A DNA stretch of 64,000 bases. It comes from Domibacillus iocasae. GTDB taxonomy: Bacteria > Bacillota > Bacilli > Bacillales > Domibacillaceae. Below the pieces are notes generated by a model. It ran no database searches. It was given only the letters and a program-made list of their open reading frames with translations, and was not told the origin of the DNA. Within the stretch, counting starts at the first letter, position 1. Each line of letters begins with the position of its first letter. The stretch is taken from NCBI RefSeq assembly GCF_001750285.1, contig NZ_MAMP01000022.1:310001-374000 (forward strand), read 5' to 3'. This document shows positions 8,330 through 16,847 of the stretch, piece after piece. The position numbers and the translations under genes were made by a program.

Positions 8330-9874
8330 ATGGACGAAAGTAGTGATGAAATGACAACGCGAACAGATGTGATTTTTTGGCGGCTTGCTTATTTTCTTGT
8401 CGTTGAACAGGAATATATACTGGTAAGGCTGAGCCAGGATCGAAGCGAAATGCTGCTGGAAAATCGTTCAATCAAAGAAGCGGCGATGATCAGGCTTTCC
8501 CGGCAAAATCTTGGCTGGGCAGCGGGTCTCAGGCGGGATGTTGAGAAAACACTGTGGTTTGGAGAACGATTTCGAAAGCAAGCAGGGAAGCGAAAACTTT
8601 CTATATTAAATATCATTGTGTCGCCTCATGCACCGGTTGATGAATTTTCAGCTTTTATTAAACCAGCTGAAAGTGGAAAAATGAAAGTATCGACACTTCT
8701 ATTTACCGAAGATGAAGTTACAGGGCCTCTTCAACAGCTGGAAACCATTTTGTCACCGGCTCCAGAGCATAAAGATTTTGATGGGGCAGAAGACGAAGCG
8801 ACGGCCTATGAGCGGGCAGTATTATCGCATGAGGTAAAGCGAAAAGAAGAAGAAAAGCGTTTTTTTCATTATGGGAAGCCTTTTTTCACCTATATTTTTA
8901 CCACTTTTAACATCATCATGTTTTTGCTTATGACACTTGCCGGTGGAAGTACCAATACAGAAGTACTCATTCAATTTGGAGCAAAGTTCAATCCACTTAT
9001 TTTAGAAGGAGAATGGTGGCGCTTTATTACACCGGTTTTTTTGCATATTGGGCTGCTGCATCTTTTGATGAACTCATTGGCTTTATATTATTTAGGAATA
9101 GCTGTTGAGCAAATATACGGCCGATTGCGGTTTCTCTGGATCTATTTGTTTTCTGGCTTCACAGGAAGCTTGTTAAGCTTTTTACTGACGCCCAATTTGT
9201 CCGCAGGCGCAAGCGGTGCCATTTTTGGTTTGTTTGGTGCACTTCTCTATTTTGGTGTCACGAAGCCAAAGCTGTTTTTCAGGACCATGGGAATGAATGT
9301 GCTTGGCGTCATAGGGATTAATCTTGCCTTTGGATTTACGATACCGGGCATTGATAATGCAGGTCATATCGGGGGCTTGATCGGTGGATTTTTAGCGGCA
9401 GGCATCGTTCACTTTCCGAAAAAACGCCGGCTGCTCCAGCAAACGGCTTTTTTAGCAGCTGCATTGGCTTTAGCCAGTGCTGGATTATTCTTCGGGTTTC
9501 AGCATGGATATGCTGCAGTAGATGCGCAATCCGTCAATATAAGAGCAGCGGAAGAACTGGACGCTGGAAATGCTCAGGAGGCAGAACGAATTTTGGCCAG
9601 CTTTATTGAAGGTGGCGGTGAGCCTTCTGCTGAGACGTATTTTTATCTCGGATATCTCGAAGCGGGAGACGGGCGGCTGGCAAAAGCGGAAAATCACTTT
9701 AAACAATCGGTCTCTTTACGACAAGATTTTCACGAAGCCCATTATAATTTAGCACTTATTTATTCTGAACAAGGCAATCGGAACGAAGCTGTAAAATCTG
9801 TGGAAGCAGCGATAAAGTATGCACCCGGTGAGCAAGTGTATAAAGATCTTGCCGGTGAATTGACCAATGAATAA
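8330..9874 (+). CDS. gluP: Rhomboid intramembrane serine protease GluP with TPR tail
   Basis: 514-aa membrane protein: a soluble N-terminal domain (about 1-180), a rhomboid core with six or seven membrane segments, and C-terminal tetratricopeptide repeats (about 405-505). The catalytic dyad is visible: Ser295 in GASGAIFG and His346 in NAGHIGGLIGG. A GEWWR motif and NSLALYYLG in the L1-TM2 region are typical of YqgP. In B. subtilis, YqgP/GluP cleaves membrane proteins such as the Mg transporter MgtE. The start is uncertain: ATGs at 8330, 8345 and 8350 have only weak ribosome-binding sites. Confidence 0.93.
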   Translation: MDESSDEMTTRTDVIFWRLAYFLVVEQEYILVRLSQDRSEMLLENRSIKEAAMIRLSRQNLGWAAGLRRDVEKTLWFGERFRKQAGKRKLSILNIIVSPHAPVDEFSAFIKPAESGKMKVSTLLFTEDEVTGPLQQLETILSPAPEHKDFDGAEDEATAYERAVLSHEVKRKEEEKRFFHYGKPFFTYIFTTFNIIMFLLMTLAGGSTNTEVLIQFGAKFNPLILEGEWWRFITPVFLHIGLLHLLMNSLALYYLGIAVEQIYGRLRFLWIYLFSGFTGSLLSFLLTPNLSAGASGAIFGLFGALLYFGVTKPKLFFRTMGMNVLGVIGINLAFGFTIPGIDNAGHIGGLIGGFLAAGIVHFPKKRRLLQQTAFLAAALALASAGLFFGFQHGYAAVDAQSVNIRAAEELDAGNAQEAERILASFIEGGGEPSAETYFYLGYLEAGDGRLAKAENHFKQSVSLRQDFHEAHYNLALIYSEQGNRNEAVKSVEAAIKYAPGEQVYKDLAGELTNE

Positions 9875-9889
9875 AAGCAGGGTGAAAAT

Positions 9890-10099
9890 ATGAAAACAAT
9901 TTTTGATGTTCAGCAGCTGCTAAAACGCTATGGTGTTTTTGTGTATATCGGCAACCGGGTGGCGGATCTGCAAGTGATGGAGCTGGAGTTGAGGGATCTC
10001 TATCAGTCTCAGCTGATTGAACTAAAGGAATACCAAATGGCGCTGCTTTTATTGCGCCGGCAGATTGTAATCGAAAAAGAGAAAGAACAGGAGAAGTGA
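9890..10099 (+). CDS. YqgQ family small protein (DUF910)
   Basis: 69-aa helical protein (FDVQQLLKRYGVFVYIGNR ... YQSQLIELKEYQMALLLLRR) of the YqgQ family, which forms a three-helix bundle. No catalytic residue is evident. It lies between gluP and glcK, 15 bp after gluP and touching the glucokinase gene, as in B. subtilis. Its function is unknown; conserved co-location suggests a role linked to glucokinase. Confidence 0.9.
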   Translation: MKTIFDVQQLLKRYGVFVYIGNRVADLQVMELELRDLYQSQLIELKEYQMALLLLRRQIVIEKEKEQEK

Positions 10100-10101
10100 T
10101 T

Positions 10102-11028
10102 ATGGCAGAAAAACGGCTTGCTGCTTTTGACATTGGCGGCACATCTATTAAAATGGCTTTTTTAACGACAGAAGGAGACATTATTCGTAAATGGTCCATT
10201 CCGACTGACCGGTCAGATAGTGGCGCTCGTATTGTTGGCGACATTGCCCGTTCTTTTTATGCAGAATTGGCAGCAGATGGGCTGACGACTGTTGACGTGT
10301 TAGCAGCGGGTGTCGGCGCTCCGGGTCCTGCTGATCCGATAGACGGAACAATTTCAGGGGCCGTTAACATTGGCTGGCAGAATGGATATCCATTAAAGAA
10401 ATTACTTGAAGAAGCTATTGAACTGCCTGTCTTCATCGAAAATGACGCGAACTGTGCGGCACTTGGTGAGATGTGGCGGGGCGCAGGAAGCGGTGCGGGA
10501 GACGTTGTCTGTGTGACGCTTGGCACAGGCGTTGGCGGCGGCGTGGTGTCAAAAGGAATGATTATCACAGGCGTTAACGGGGCAGCCGGAGAAATTGGCC
10601 ATATAACCGTTGAGCCGGAAAATGGATTCCTTTGTAATTGCGGCAAGCATGGCTGCCTTGAAACGGTTGCTTCGGCTACCGGAATTGTAAACTTGTACAA
10701 ACAAGAAGGAAAAGAGGCCCCGGATGCCCGAACCGTATTCGAACACGCTGCAGCGGGTGATGAGGCGGCCAAACGTGTGATTGATCGCTGTGCTTTTTAT
10801 TTAGGTCTTGCTATTGGGAATATCGCAAACATTGTTAACCCAGCCAAGATTGTGATCGGCGGTGGAGTATCAGAGGCAGGAGAAGCCCTCCTGCTGCCTC
10901 TAGAAGCATATGTAAAACAGTTTACATTCCCACGTGCGATGGATGTGCTTTCGCTGGAAAAAGCGCAGCTTGGCAACGATGCAGGTGTAATTGGTGCCGC
11001 ATATTTAGCAAAAGTCATGACGGTTTAA
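10102..11028 (+). CDS. glcK: ROK family glucokinase
   Basis: 308-aa ROK kinase phosphorylating glucose to glucose-6-phosphate. It shows the phosphate-binding FDIGGTSIK, the catalytic ENDANCAALGEMW, the LGTGVGGGVV phosphate loop, the sugar-binding GEIGHITV and the ROK zinc site CNCGKHGCLE. ATG at 10102 with AGGAGAAG upstream is preferred over a GTG at 10096. It overlaps no gene but follows yqgQ by 2 bp. Confidence 0.95.
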   Translation: MAEKRLAAFDIGGTSIKMAFLTTEGDIIRKWSIPTDRSDSGARIVGDIARSFYAELAADGLTTVDVLAAGVGAPGPADPIDGTISGAVNIGWQNGYPLKKLLEEAIELPVFIENDANCAALGEMWRGAGSGAGDVVCVTLGTGVGGGVVSKGMIITGVNGAAGEIGHITVEPENGFLCNCGKHGCLETVASATGIVNLYKQEGKEAPDARTVFEHAAAGDEAAKRVIDRCAFYLGLAIGNIANIVNPAKIVIGGGVSEAGEALLLPLEAYVKQFTFPRAMDVLSLEKAQLGNDAGVIGAAYLAKVMTV

Positions 11029-11037
11029 CAAAATGAA

Positions 11038-11246
11038 AGCCAGCCCTTTTAAAGGGCTGGCTTTCAGGCTGTTGACAAACGCTCGCTTTCGGCGTCGCTT
11101 GCCGGCTGCGAATGCTCATGATCCCAAAAAGGTCACTCCGTTTCCCATCCGGCCGCGCTTCTTGAAAGACAAACGTTTTCAATCAGCCTGTTTTCTGACT
11201 TTGTCTACACTCTCAAAGCTAGCCTTTTTAAAAGGCTGGCTTTTTT
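11038..11246. repeat. Hairpin-bracketed intergenic element after glcK
   Basis: The 411-bp gap between glcK and the LTA synthase gene begins with a hairpin of two perfect 15-bp arms (GAAAGCCAGCCCTTT / AAAGGGCTGGCTTTC, 11038-11068). It contains a second, related hairpin ending in a T-run (AGCTAGCCTTTTT / AAAAGGCTGGCTTTTTT, about 11217-11246). Between them lie GC-richer sequence and partly inverted motifs: CAGGCTGTTGACAAA near 11073 and, in opposite sense, CAGCCTG...TTTGTCTACA near 11190. The second hairpin is a credible glcK terminator. The whole looks like an inserted or duplicated non-coding repeat; no convincing gene is present. Confidence 0.6.
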
Positions 11247-11381
11247 ATGAAACTTTTTTAGATTTCATGCGTATGATTGAACAAGCGGAATCGTCATGAA
11301 ACTATTATAAAGAGTTACTATGGCATTCTGTTTGATTTTTTGTAAAAAAAGTATTAAGATTGTGAAAGGTGATTTACAAAA

Positions 11382-11424
11382 GGTTAAAAAGATTTTAACC
11401 CTTGAACGTTGTTACAGATGTAAC
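11382..11424 (+). promoter_or_regulatory. Two palindromes in the leader of the LTA synthase gene
   Basis: GGTTAAAA-AGA-TTTTAACC (11382-11400) and GTTACA-GA-TGTAAC (11411-11424) are two perfect inverted repeats just upstream of the GAGGAGG site. They may be operators or an mRNA structure controlling the gene; which protein binds is unknown. Confidence 0.5.
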
Positions 11425-11439
11425 GAGGAGGCTGGAAAA

Positions 11440-13311
11440 ATGAAAAGAACAATAAGCAGCAACATCTCGCTTATTGCTGTCGCTGTTTTGTTCTTATGGA
11501 TGAAAACATACGTCGTCTATAAAACAAGTTTTAACATGGACATTGAAAACACGCTGCAAGAATTTATTTTACTGATTAACCCGCTCAGCTTTATTATGCT
11601 GGCAATGGGTGTCGGCTTTTTCTTTAAAAGCGATAAAGCACGCAATCGCTACTTGCTTGGTATGAGCTTTTTCTTAAGCTTCCTGCTATTTGCAAATGTT
11701 GTTTTTTACCGTTTTTTCAACGATTTTATTACGATGCCGCTTTTATTTCAAACAAGTAACTTTGCTGATCTTGGCAATAGTGTAACAGAAGAGTTTAACG
11801 TAGCTGACATTTTGTATTTTGCAGATGTCATTATTTTATTTCTTCTGCTTAAATTTAAACCATCGTTTGTGAAATTCCGCCCAATGTCAAAAATGAGCCG
11901 CCGTGCTTACTTTTTGTCAGCTGCTGCGATTATGTTTTTAAATCTTGGATTGGCGGAAATTGAACGTCCGCAGTTGTTAACAAGAACGTTTGACCGGGAA
12001 ATGCTCGTGAAAAATATTGGTACATTTAACTATCACATTTATGATATTTTCCTTCAATCTAAATCTTCTGCTCAGCGTGCGCTGGCAGACGGCAGTGAGT
12101 TAACGGAAATCGGAAACTTTTCTGATGCAAATTATGCAGCGCCAAATGATGAATTGTTCGGTGCTGCAAAAGGAAAAAATTTAATTATGGTATCGGTTGA
12201 ATCAACACAGGCTTTTGTAATGAACAATAAAGTCAATGGCCAGGAAATTACCCCATTTTTAAATGATTTTGCGAAAGAAAGCTTAAACTTCACGAATTTC
12301 TATCATCAGACAGGACAGGGAAAAACATCCGATGCAGAATTTTTAACGGAAAATTCGCTTTATCCGCTGAGCCGTGGAGCGGTTTTCTTTACACATTCAG
12401 GCAATGAATTTAATTCAATGGCTGAAAAGCTTGAAGAAAACGGCTACTATTCAAATGCGATGCATGCGAATAATAAAAGCTTCTGGAACCGCGATATTAT
12501 GTATGATGCGATCGGCTATGAACGTTTTTATGATGTGAATGATTACGAGGTTAATGAAGACAACAGTGTAAACTGGGGTATGAAAGATGTGCCATTCTTT
12601 GAACAGTCGGTGGGCTTAATGAAAGAAATGCCGCAGCCGTTCTACTCAAAAATGATTACTCTCACAAATCATCACCCGTTCTATTATGATGAAGAAGATA
12701 AAATGATCGATGAATTTAATTCAAACAGCGGCACATTAAACCGGTATTTCGTAACAGTACGTTATACGGATGAAGCATTGAAAACATTTGTGGAAGATTT
12801 AAAAGAAGCAGGTCTGTATGAAGACTCTGTTATCGTTTTGTACGGTGATCACTATGGTATTTCTGAGAATCATAATGAAGCGATGGCTCAGTATCTTGGC
12901 AAAGAAGTAACGCCTTACGTATCGGCAGAGCTTCAAAAAGTACCATTTATGATTCATATTCCAGGAGTGGATGGGCAAGAAATTTCTACGGTAGGCGGAC
13001 AAGTAGATGTACGTCCAACTTTATTGCATCTTCTTGGAATTGACACAAAAGGTGACGTCCAGTTCGGGCAGGATTTGCTGTCTGAAGACCACGAAAACTT
13101 CGCTGCATTCCGTGATGGTCGTTTTGTGACAGAAGATTATGTGTATGCGGGGGATGCTTGTTGGGATAAAGCAACGGGTGAACAGACCGATGCAACCTAC
13201 TGTACACCTTACATTGAAAAAGCCGCAGCAGAATTAAATTATTCGGATCGAGTAATTTATGGTGATTTGCTTCGCTTTTATGATCCAGATTCTGCGATAA
13301 AAGAACAATAA
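11440..13311 (+). CDS. Lipoteichoic acid synthase family sulfatase (YqgS/LtaS type)
   Basis: 623-aa enzyme with five N-terminal membrane segments and an extracellular sulfatase-fold domain. The catalytic Thr296 lies in [13 protein letters not shown], matching Lta[10 protein letters not shown] supplies a metal-binding Glu, and [12 protein letters not shown] the C-terminal metal ligands. An Ala-Leu-Ala site (around RALADGSEL) could be the usual signal-peptidase release point after the last membrane segment. It transfers glycerol-phosphate from phosphatidylglycerol to lipoteichoic acid or its primer. Position after glcK corresponds to B. subtilis yqgS. The ATG at 11440 has a GAGGAGG site; the frame stays open further upstream but with no start signal. 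Confidence 0.93.
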   Translation: MKRTISSNISLIAVAVLFLWMKTYVVYKTSFNMDIENTLQEFILLINPLSFIMLAMGVGFFFKSDKARNRYLLGMSFFLSFLLFANVVFYRFFNDFITMPLLFQTSNFADLGNSVTEEFNVADILYFADVIILFLLLKFKPSFVKFRPMSKMSRRAYFLSAAAIMFLNLGLAEIERPQLLTRTFDREMLVKNIGTFNYHIYDIFLQSKSSAQRALADGSELTEIGNFSDANYAAPNDELFGAAKGKNLIMVSVESTQAFVMNNKVNGQEITPFLNDFAKESLNFTNFYHQTGQGKTSDAEFLTENSLYPLSRGAVFFTHSGNEFNSMAEKLEENGYYSNAMHANNKSFWNRDIMYDAIGYERFYDVNDYEVNEDNSVNWGMKDVPFFEQSVGLMKEMPQPFYSKMITLTNHHPFYYDEEDKMIDEFNSNSGTLNRYFVTVRYTDEALKTFVEDLKEAGLYEDSVIVLYGDHYGISENHNEAMAQYLGKEVTPYVSAELQKVPFMIHIPGVDGQEISTVGGQVDVRPTLLHLLGIDTKGDVQFGQDLLSEDHENFAAFRDGRFVTEDYVYAGDACWDKATGEQTDATYCTPYIEKAAAELNYSDRVIYGDLLRFYDPDSAIKEQ

Positions 13312-13337
13312 AACTGCCTTTCGAGGCAGTTTTTTTG
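13312..13337 (+). terminator. LTA synthase gene terminator
   Basis: AACTGCCT-TTCG-AGGCAGTT stem with a seven-T tail immediately after the stop codon. Confidence 0.93.
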
Positions 13338-13340
13338 CAT

Positions 13341-13377
13341 AAAAAAAGCACCCGATCAATGTCAGGTGCTTTTTTTA
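13341..13377 (-). terminator. Terminator of the DUF2759 gene
   Basis: AAAAAGCACC ... AGGTGCTTTTTTT hairpin; A-rich on one side and T-rich on the other, so it can act in both directions. It overlaps the end of the reverse gene at 13375. Confidence 0.85.
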
Positions 13378-13551
13378 ATGGGCTGCTGGGTAGCCGTGGT
13401 TCAAAATGGTCATAATGGTGAACCAGCCGATAACACCAGCCGTTCCAAGTCCAAAGAAAATGCCGAGCGGGTTTTTGTTTTTTAACGCACTGATTGTGCT
13501 AAATACAGAAAGAATAGTAACAAGTGCGAAAATGATTGTTAAACCGTTCAT
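13375..13551 (-). CDS. DUF2759 small membrane protein (YqgW type)
   Basis: 58-aa protein with two membrane segments separated by the basic turn ALKNKNPLG and ending GWFTIMTILNHGYPAAH. This matches the DUF2759 pattern of spore-formers and the B. subtilis yqgW position. The internal ATG at 13551 is chosen because AAAGGGG lies 9 nt upstream; 18 further upstream codons are open but unlikely to be translated. Function unknown. Confidence 0.82.
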   Translation of the reverse strand: MNGLTIIFALVTILSVFSTISALKNKNPLGIFFGLGTAGVIGWFTIMTILNHGYPAAH

Positions 13552-13724
13552 CGTTTCAGACCCCTTTCTATAATGAATCAATAAAAAAGAACTATGTAAT
13601 TGCAAAACACAACCCTATTGTATAAGTTTTTTTTATATTTGTCGAGAGTGAAAGCGGATAATTCTTTTATCAACAGCGATTTCCTGTTACGATACAGAAG
13701 GATAATGAGAAAGGTGGAGATCAT

Positions 13725-14354
13725 ATGGATTGGACTCAATTGCCGCTTGGTCCATTACAAACAAATTGCTATGTACTTTCACATGAATCAACGTGTATTC
13801 TTTTTGATCCGGGGTCGGAAGGAGAGCAGCTGGTTCAGTGGCTGAACGAAAACAAGCTGAAGCCAATCGCTATATTACTGACACATGCCCATTTTGATCA
13901 TATTGGTGCTATTGGTGCGCTTAAACAAAAGTTTGATATCCCTGTCTACCTTCATAAGGAGGAAGAACAGTGGCTTGAAGATCCAGCCCTGAATGGGTCA
14001 GCCCGGTTTGGAATGGGGACAATCAAAGCTCCTCCGGCAGACGTTATTCTTGATCAAGAAAAAGAACTGACCGTTGGCCCTTTTAAATTGCAGCTTCTTT
14101 ATACACCAGGACACTCACCTGGCAGCCTTTCATATTACTTTGAAGAAGGCGGCGCCTTATTTGCAGGGGATACGCTGTTCATGGGCAGCATCGGGCGTAC
14201 AGACCTTCCTGGAGGCAATCACCAGATCTTGATTGACAGTATCCATGAAAAAATTATGTCTTTGCCGGAAGAAACGATTGTGCTCCCTGGTCATGGACCA
14301 GCAACGTCCATTATTGCAGAAATGGACAGTAATCCATTTTTAAACGGATTTTAA
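13725..14354 (+). CDS. Metallo-beta-lactamase-fold hydrolase (YqgX, glyoxalase II-like)
   Basis: 209-aa MBL-fold enzyme with the dimetal site THAHFDHIG, the later ligands in YTPGHSPGS and FAGDTLF, and the final LPGHGPAT. The family hydrolyses thioesters or related substrates; B. subtilis YqgX has been linked to glyoxalase II-type hydrolysis in methylglyoxal detoxification. It has an AAGGTGGAG site before the ATG and is monocistronic between opposing neighbours. Confidence 0.9.
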   Translation: MDWTQLPLGPLQTNCYVLSHESTCILFDPGSEGEQLVQWLNENKLKPIAILLTHAHFDHIGAIGALKQKFDIPVYLHKEEEQWLEDPALNGSARFGMGTIKAPPADVILDQEKELTVGPFKLQLLYTPGHSPGSLSYYFEEGGALFAGDTLFMGSIGRTDLPGGNHQILIDSIHEKIMSLPEETIVLPGHGPATSIIAEMDSNPFLNGF

Positions 14355-14388
14355 AAAAGAGAACGCCGCAATGGTGTTCTCTTTTTTA
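14355..14388. terminator. Bidirectional terminator between yqgX and mgsR
   Basis: AAAAGAGAACGCC / GGTGTTCTCTTTTTT stem between two convergent genes, with T-runs on both strands. Confidence 0.9.
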
Positions 14389-14390
14389 GG

Positions 14391-14771
14391 TTACCCTGTA
14401 TATTTCATGACTTGTTTCTTTTTTGTTAAGCTTCTTAGTTTTTCAAGATTATATCCAACAACAATTGTTTCTCCATCCGTTAAGATCGGACGGCGCAGCA
14501 ACTTGGGTTCTTGAATAATTAAGTCGATCACAGCGGATAATGGCATATCATCCACGTCCATATTTAATGATTTAAACGTGCTGCTGCGAGTAGCAAGCAG
14601 CTCATCCAGGCCTTCAGAGGACATTGATAAAAGTTTTAAAAGTTCCTGTTTTGTCGGTGTTTCGCGAAAAAGGTGACGTTCTTGAACATCAACGGAATGA
14701 GAGGAAAGCCATTTTTTTGTTTTTCTGCACGAAGTACAGCTGGGATACGTAAAAAAAGTAACGGCAGACAT
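14391..14771 (-). CDS. mgsR: Spx/MgsR family redox regulator
   Basis: 126-aa ArsC/Spx-fold protein with the N-terminal redox switch CTSC (residues 12-15) in FFTYPSCTSCRKTKKWL. The family has no DNA-binding domain but binds the RNA polymerase alpha C-terminal domain. The RPILTDGETIVVGYNLEKL segment is typical of the family. Position next to yqgX equals B. subtilis yqgZ/mgsR, a modulator of the general stress regulon. Spx itself is a possible alternative, but the neighbourhood favours MgsR. Confidence 0.88.
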   Translation of the reverse strand: MSAVTFFTYPSCTSCRKTKKWLSSHSVDVQERHLFRETPTKQELLKLLSMSSEGLDELLATRSSTFKSLNMDVDDMPLSAVIDLIIQEPKLLRRPILTDGETIVVGYNLEKLRSLTKKKQVMKYTG

Positions 14772-14949
14772 TGGATAGTCTCCTTTCTTTTTATCTTAAA
14801 TATACTATACAATACTTACACAATAGTTGTACATATTTTAACTTTAAAATTGTGAATATTTTCGTAATACAAAATAAAGCATGGCTTTTATTATTTTTTC
14901 ACCATAAAATTGTTGGTTATAATAAATAAAAGCTATTGAGGTGATAATA

Positions 14950-15215
14950 ATGAATACAATACTAAAAGTTACGGATACACTTGCAGATCCTGCGTGTTAT
15001 TCTATTTATGAATACATCTTAAAAACCCCTCAGAAGTGACGGTTCAGGATGTTGTTTCAGAATTTAACTTTCATCCAAATGTGGCTCGTCTTTATTTAGC
15101 CAAACTCGAAGATGTGAATTTAATTGGTTCTTTTTTATACAAAACAGGAAAAGGCGAGCAGCCTAAAAAAGTATATAAAGCTGCTGGAAAAGCGGACGGT
15201 CTGCCGGATTCATAA
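14950..15215 (+). pseudogene. Frameshifted, truncated winged-helix (ArsR-like) regulator
   Basis: An ATG at 14950 with GAGGTGATAATA upstream starts MNTILKVTDTLADPACYSIY ... ILKTPQK and stops at 15037. The next frame continues EVTVQDVVSEFNFHPNVARL YLAKLEDVNLIGS to a stop at 15213. Joined, this is the DNA-binding half of a winged-helix regulator of about 200 aa known from Bacillaceae. One missing G near 15033 (CAGAAGTG where CAGGAAGTG would keep frame) explains the break, and the C-terminal effector half is absent. The rest of the 642-bp gap 14772-15413 holds only promoters and possible decayed sequence (a short open stretch near 15228-15281). Confidence 0.75.
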
Positions 15216-15341
15216 AGCCTTTTTTGCAGGGGGTGCTGGAGTCTTTATTTGGAGAATCGTTTTTTAACCAAAAACAACAATGGTAATGGATGCAGTGATT
15301 GTACGTATCATGCAATCGTCAAAAACTGATGGAAAGAAACG

Positions 15342-15371
15342 TTTACAATTCCGTGTCTATTCCTTTATAAT
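15342..15371 (+). promoter_or_regulatory. Sigma-A promoter of the DUF2626 gene
   Basis: TTTACA (15342-15347), 18-bp spacer and TATAAT (15366-15371), about 42 bp before the start codon. Confidence 0.7.
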
Positions 15372-15413
15372 ATGATATTGATGGAGCAAGTCCATAAAGG
15401 GGGGAGATACATA

Positions 15414-15659
15414 ATGGATCGGATGTTTCGCGTAATGGCATTCTGGACCGGGATTTTTGCATTAATGTTTTATCTCGGGCACATGAATATTACCGCATTG
15501 CTTTTCCTCGGTCAAACTGGATTTTTCTTGTTATTAGGGTATTTACGTCTTTCTGAGCGCATGTACATTTATGTTTTTGGCGCGTACTTGACCGTTTTCT
15601 TTGCAGGATTTACATATTGGTCAACGTTCATGATGACGCCAGGAAGCGGCGGACATTAA
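15414..15659 (+). CDS. DUF2626 small membrane protein (YqgY type)
   Basis: 81-aa hydrophobic protein with three likely membrane segments (MDRMFRVMAFWTGIFALMFY, a middle helix, and YVFGAYLTVFFAGFTYWSTF). This is the DUF2626 signature, equivalent to B. subtilis yqgY. A GGGGGAG site precedes the ATG at 15414; an upstream in-frame ATG at 15372 has no site. Function is unknown. It has its own promoter and terminator. Confidence 0.88.
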   Translation: MDRMFRVMAFWTGIFALMFYLGHMNITALLFLGQTGFFLLLGYLRLSERMYIYVFGAYLTVFFAGFTYWSTFMMTPGSGGH

Positions 15660-15668
15660 AATCACCCG

Positions 15669-15704
15669 AAGCCTTTAAAGCAAACTTGCTTTAAAGGCTT
15701 TTTT
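15669..15704 (+). terminator. DUF2626 gene terminator
   Basis: Two perfect 15-bp arms (AAGCCTTTAAAGCAA / TTGCTTTAAAGGCTT) then TTTTG. It isolates the comG operon downstream. Confidence 0.92.
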
Positions 15705-15785
15705 GTTAAAGTTTTGTAAATACACTCAAATGTAATGAAATATTCAGATTTTTATAGTATGCTGAAAAAGAAAGAAGGTGATGAC

Positions 15786-16847
15786 TTGCAAGTCGAACAA
15801 AAAATGGAACAAATGCTTGCTGAAGCTGTCAGTATGCAGGCGACCGATATTCATTTAATGCCAAAAACAAATGGTTATTTAATGAAAATGCGTACTGGCG
15901 GGCAGTTATCGAAAAGCGATTCATTTTCGATTCGTGAAGGTGAACGGCTTATCGCGTATTTAAAGTTTACCGCATCAATGGACATTGGTGAAAAACGAAA
16001 ACCCCAAAGCGGCTCTTTTCGGCAGCTGATTAATGGTCTCCCTTTATCATTGCGAATTTCAACACTTCCCGCTGTCCCTCACAAAGAAAGCCTCGTCATT
16101 CGTATTTTGCCTCAAGAACATGTTCCATCTCTTTCAGAACTGACATTATTTCCTTATACAGCAAAGAAACTAACTTCACTGCTAAACCATTCAAACGGCC
16201 TTATTCTGCTTAGCGGTCCAACTGGAAGCGGAAAATCCACCACGCTTTACTCCATGATCCAGCATTGTGCAGCCACCCTGAACAAACACGTCATTATGCT
16301 TGAAGACCCGGTTGAAAAACAACAAGATTCATTTGTGCAGATACAAGTAAATGAAAAAGCGGGCATTACGTATTCAAGCGGTTTAAAAGCGATTTTGCGC
16401 CATGATCCCGATGTCATTATGGTTGGAGAAATACGGGATGAAGAAACAGCCCGAGCAGCTGTAAAAAGTGCGCTGACAGGTCATTTAGTTTTGTCGACAA
16501 TCCATGCCCGTGACGCTGATGGCGTTATTGGAAGACTGATAGAGCTGGGCGTTTCACGTCATGAAATTACTCAAACGATAACTGGTATTACCGCGCAGCG
16601 GCTCGTTCGCATTCTTTGTCCGGAGTGTGGCACTTCTTGTAAAGAGGGATGCACACAGAAAATACGCCAGGCGATTATTTGCGAGCTGTTGGCCGGACAG
16701 GCGCTGAAGGAGGTCGCAGAAGGAAGAACATTATCTACTTACAAAAGGCTGAAAGACGAATTGCGAAAGGGGGTGGCATATGGATTCATCACGTATGAAG
16801 AGTGGTCGCGCTGGCATTTTGGAGAAGAGGCTGTCAGCGAAAAATAG
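15786..16847 (+). CDS. comGA: ComGA, competence pilus assembly ATPase
   Basis: 353-aa GspE/PilB-family secretion ATPase at the cytoplasmic face of the transformation pseudopilus. Walker A GPTGSGKST, the Asp box MLEDPVE, Walker B VIMVGEIRDEET and the His box STIHARDADG are all present; CPECGTSC resembles the metal-binding cysteine pair of the family. The TTG at 15786 is chosen because AAGGTG lies 5 nt upstream and alignment with B. subtilis ComGA begins there; the frame opens from an ATG at 15735 that has no site. First gene of comGA-GG. No convincing ComK box pair was found upstream. Confidence 0.93.
   Translation: MQVEQKMEQMLAEAVSMQATDIHLMPKTNGYLMKMRTGGQLSKSDSFSIREGERLIAYLKFTASMDIGEKRKPQSGSFRQLINGLPLSLRISTLPAVPHKESLVIRILPQEHVPSLSELTLFPYTAKKLTSLLNHSNGLILLSGPTGSGKSTTLYSMIQHCAATLNKHVIMLEDPVEKQQDSFVQIQVNEKAGITYSSGLKAILRHDPDVIMVGEIRDEETARAAVKSALTGHLVLSTIHARDADGVIGRLIELGVSRHEITQTITGITAQRLVRILCPECGTSCKEGCTQKIRQAIICELLAGQALKEVAEGRTLSTYKRLKDELRKGVAYGFITYEEWSRWHFGEEAVSEK

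Noticed and set aside
10257-10772. 171-aa reverse ORF inside glcK
   Set aside because: It mirrors the glucokinase reading frame, has no ribosome-binding site and is low-complexity (Ala/Pro/Ser-rich), typical of an antisense shadow.
11033-11299. 88-aa forward ORF between glcK and the LTA synthase gene
   Set aside because: Its start lies in the glcK terminator hairpin and it translates the repeat; no ribosome-binding site.
15700-15785. ComK box pair upstream of comGA
   Set aside because: Several A/T runs are present but none fits AAAA-N5-TTTT twice at proper spacing, so no site is claimed.
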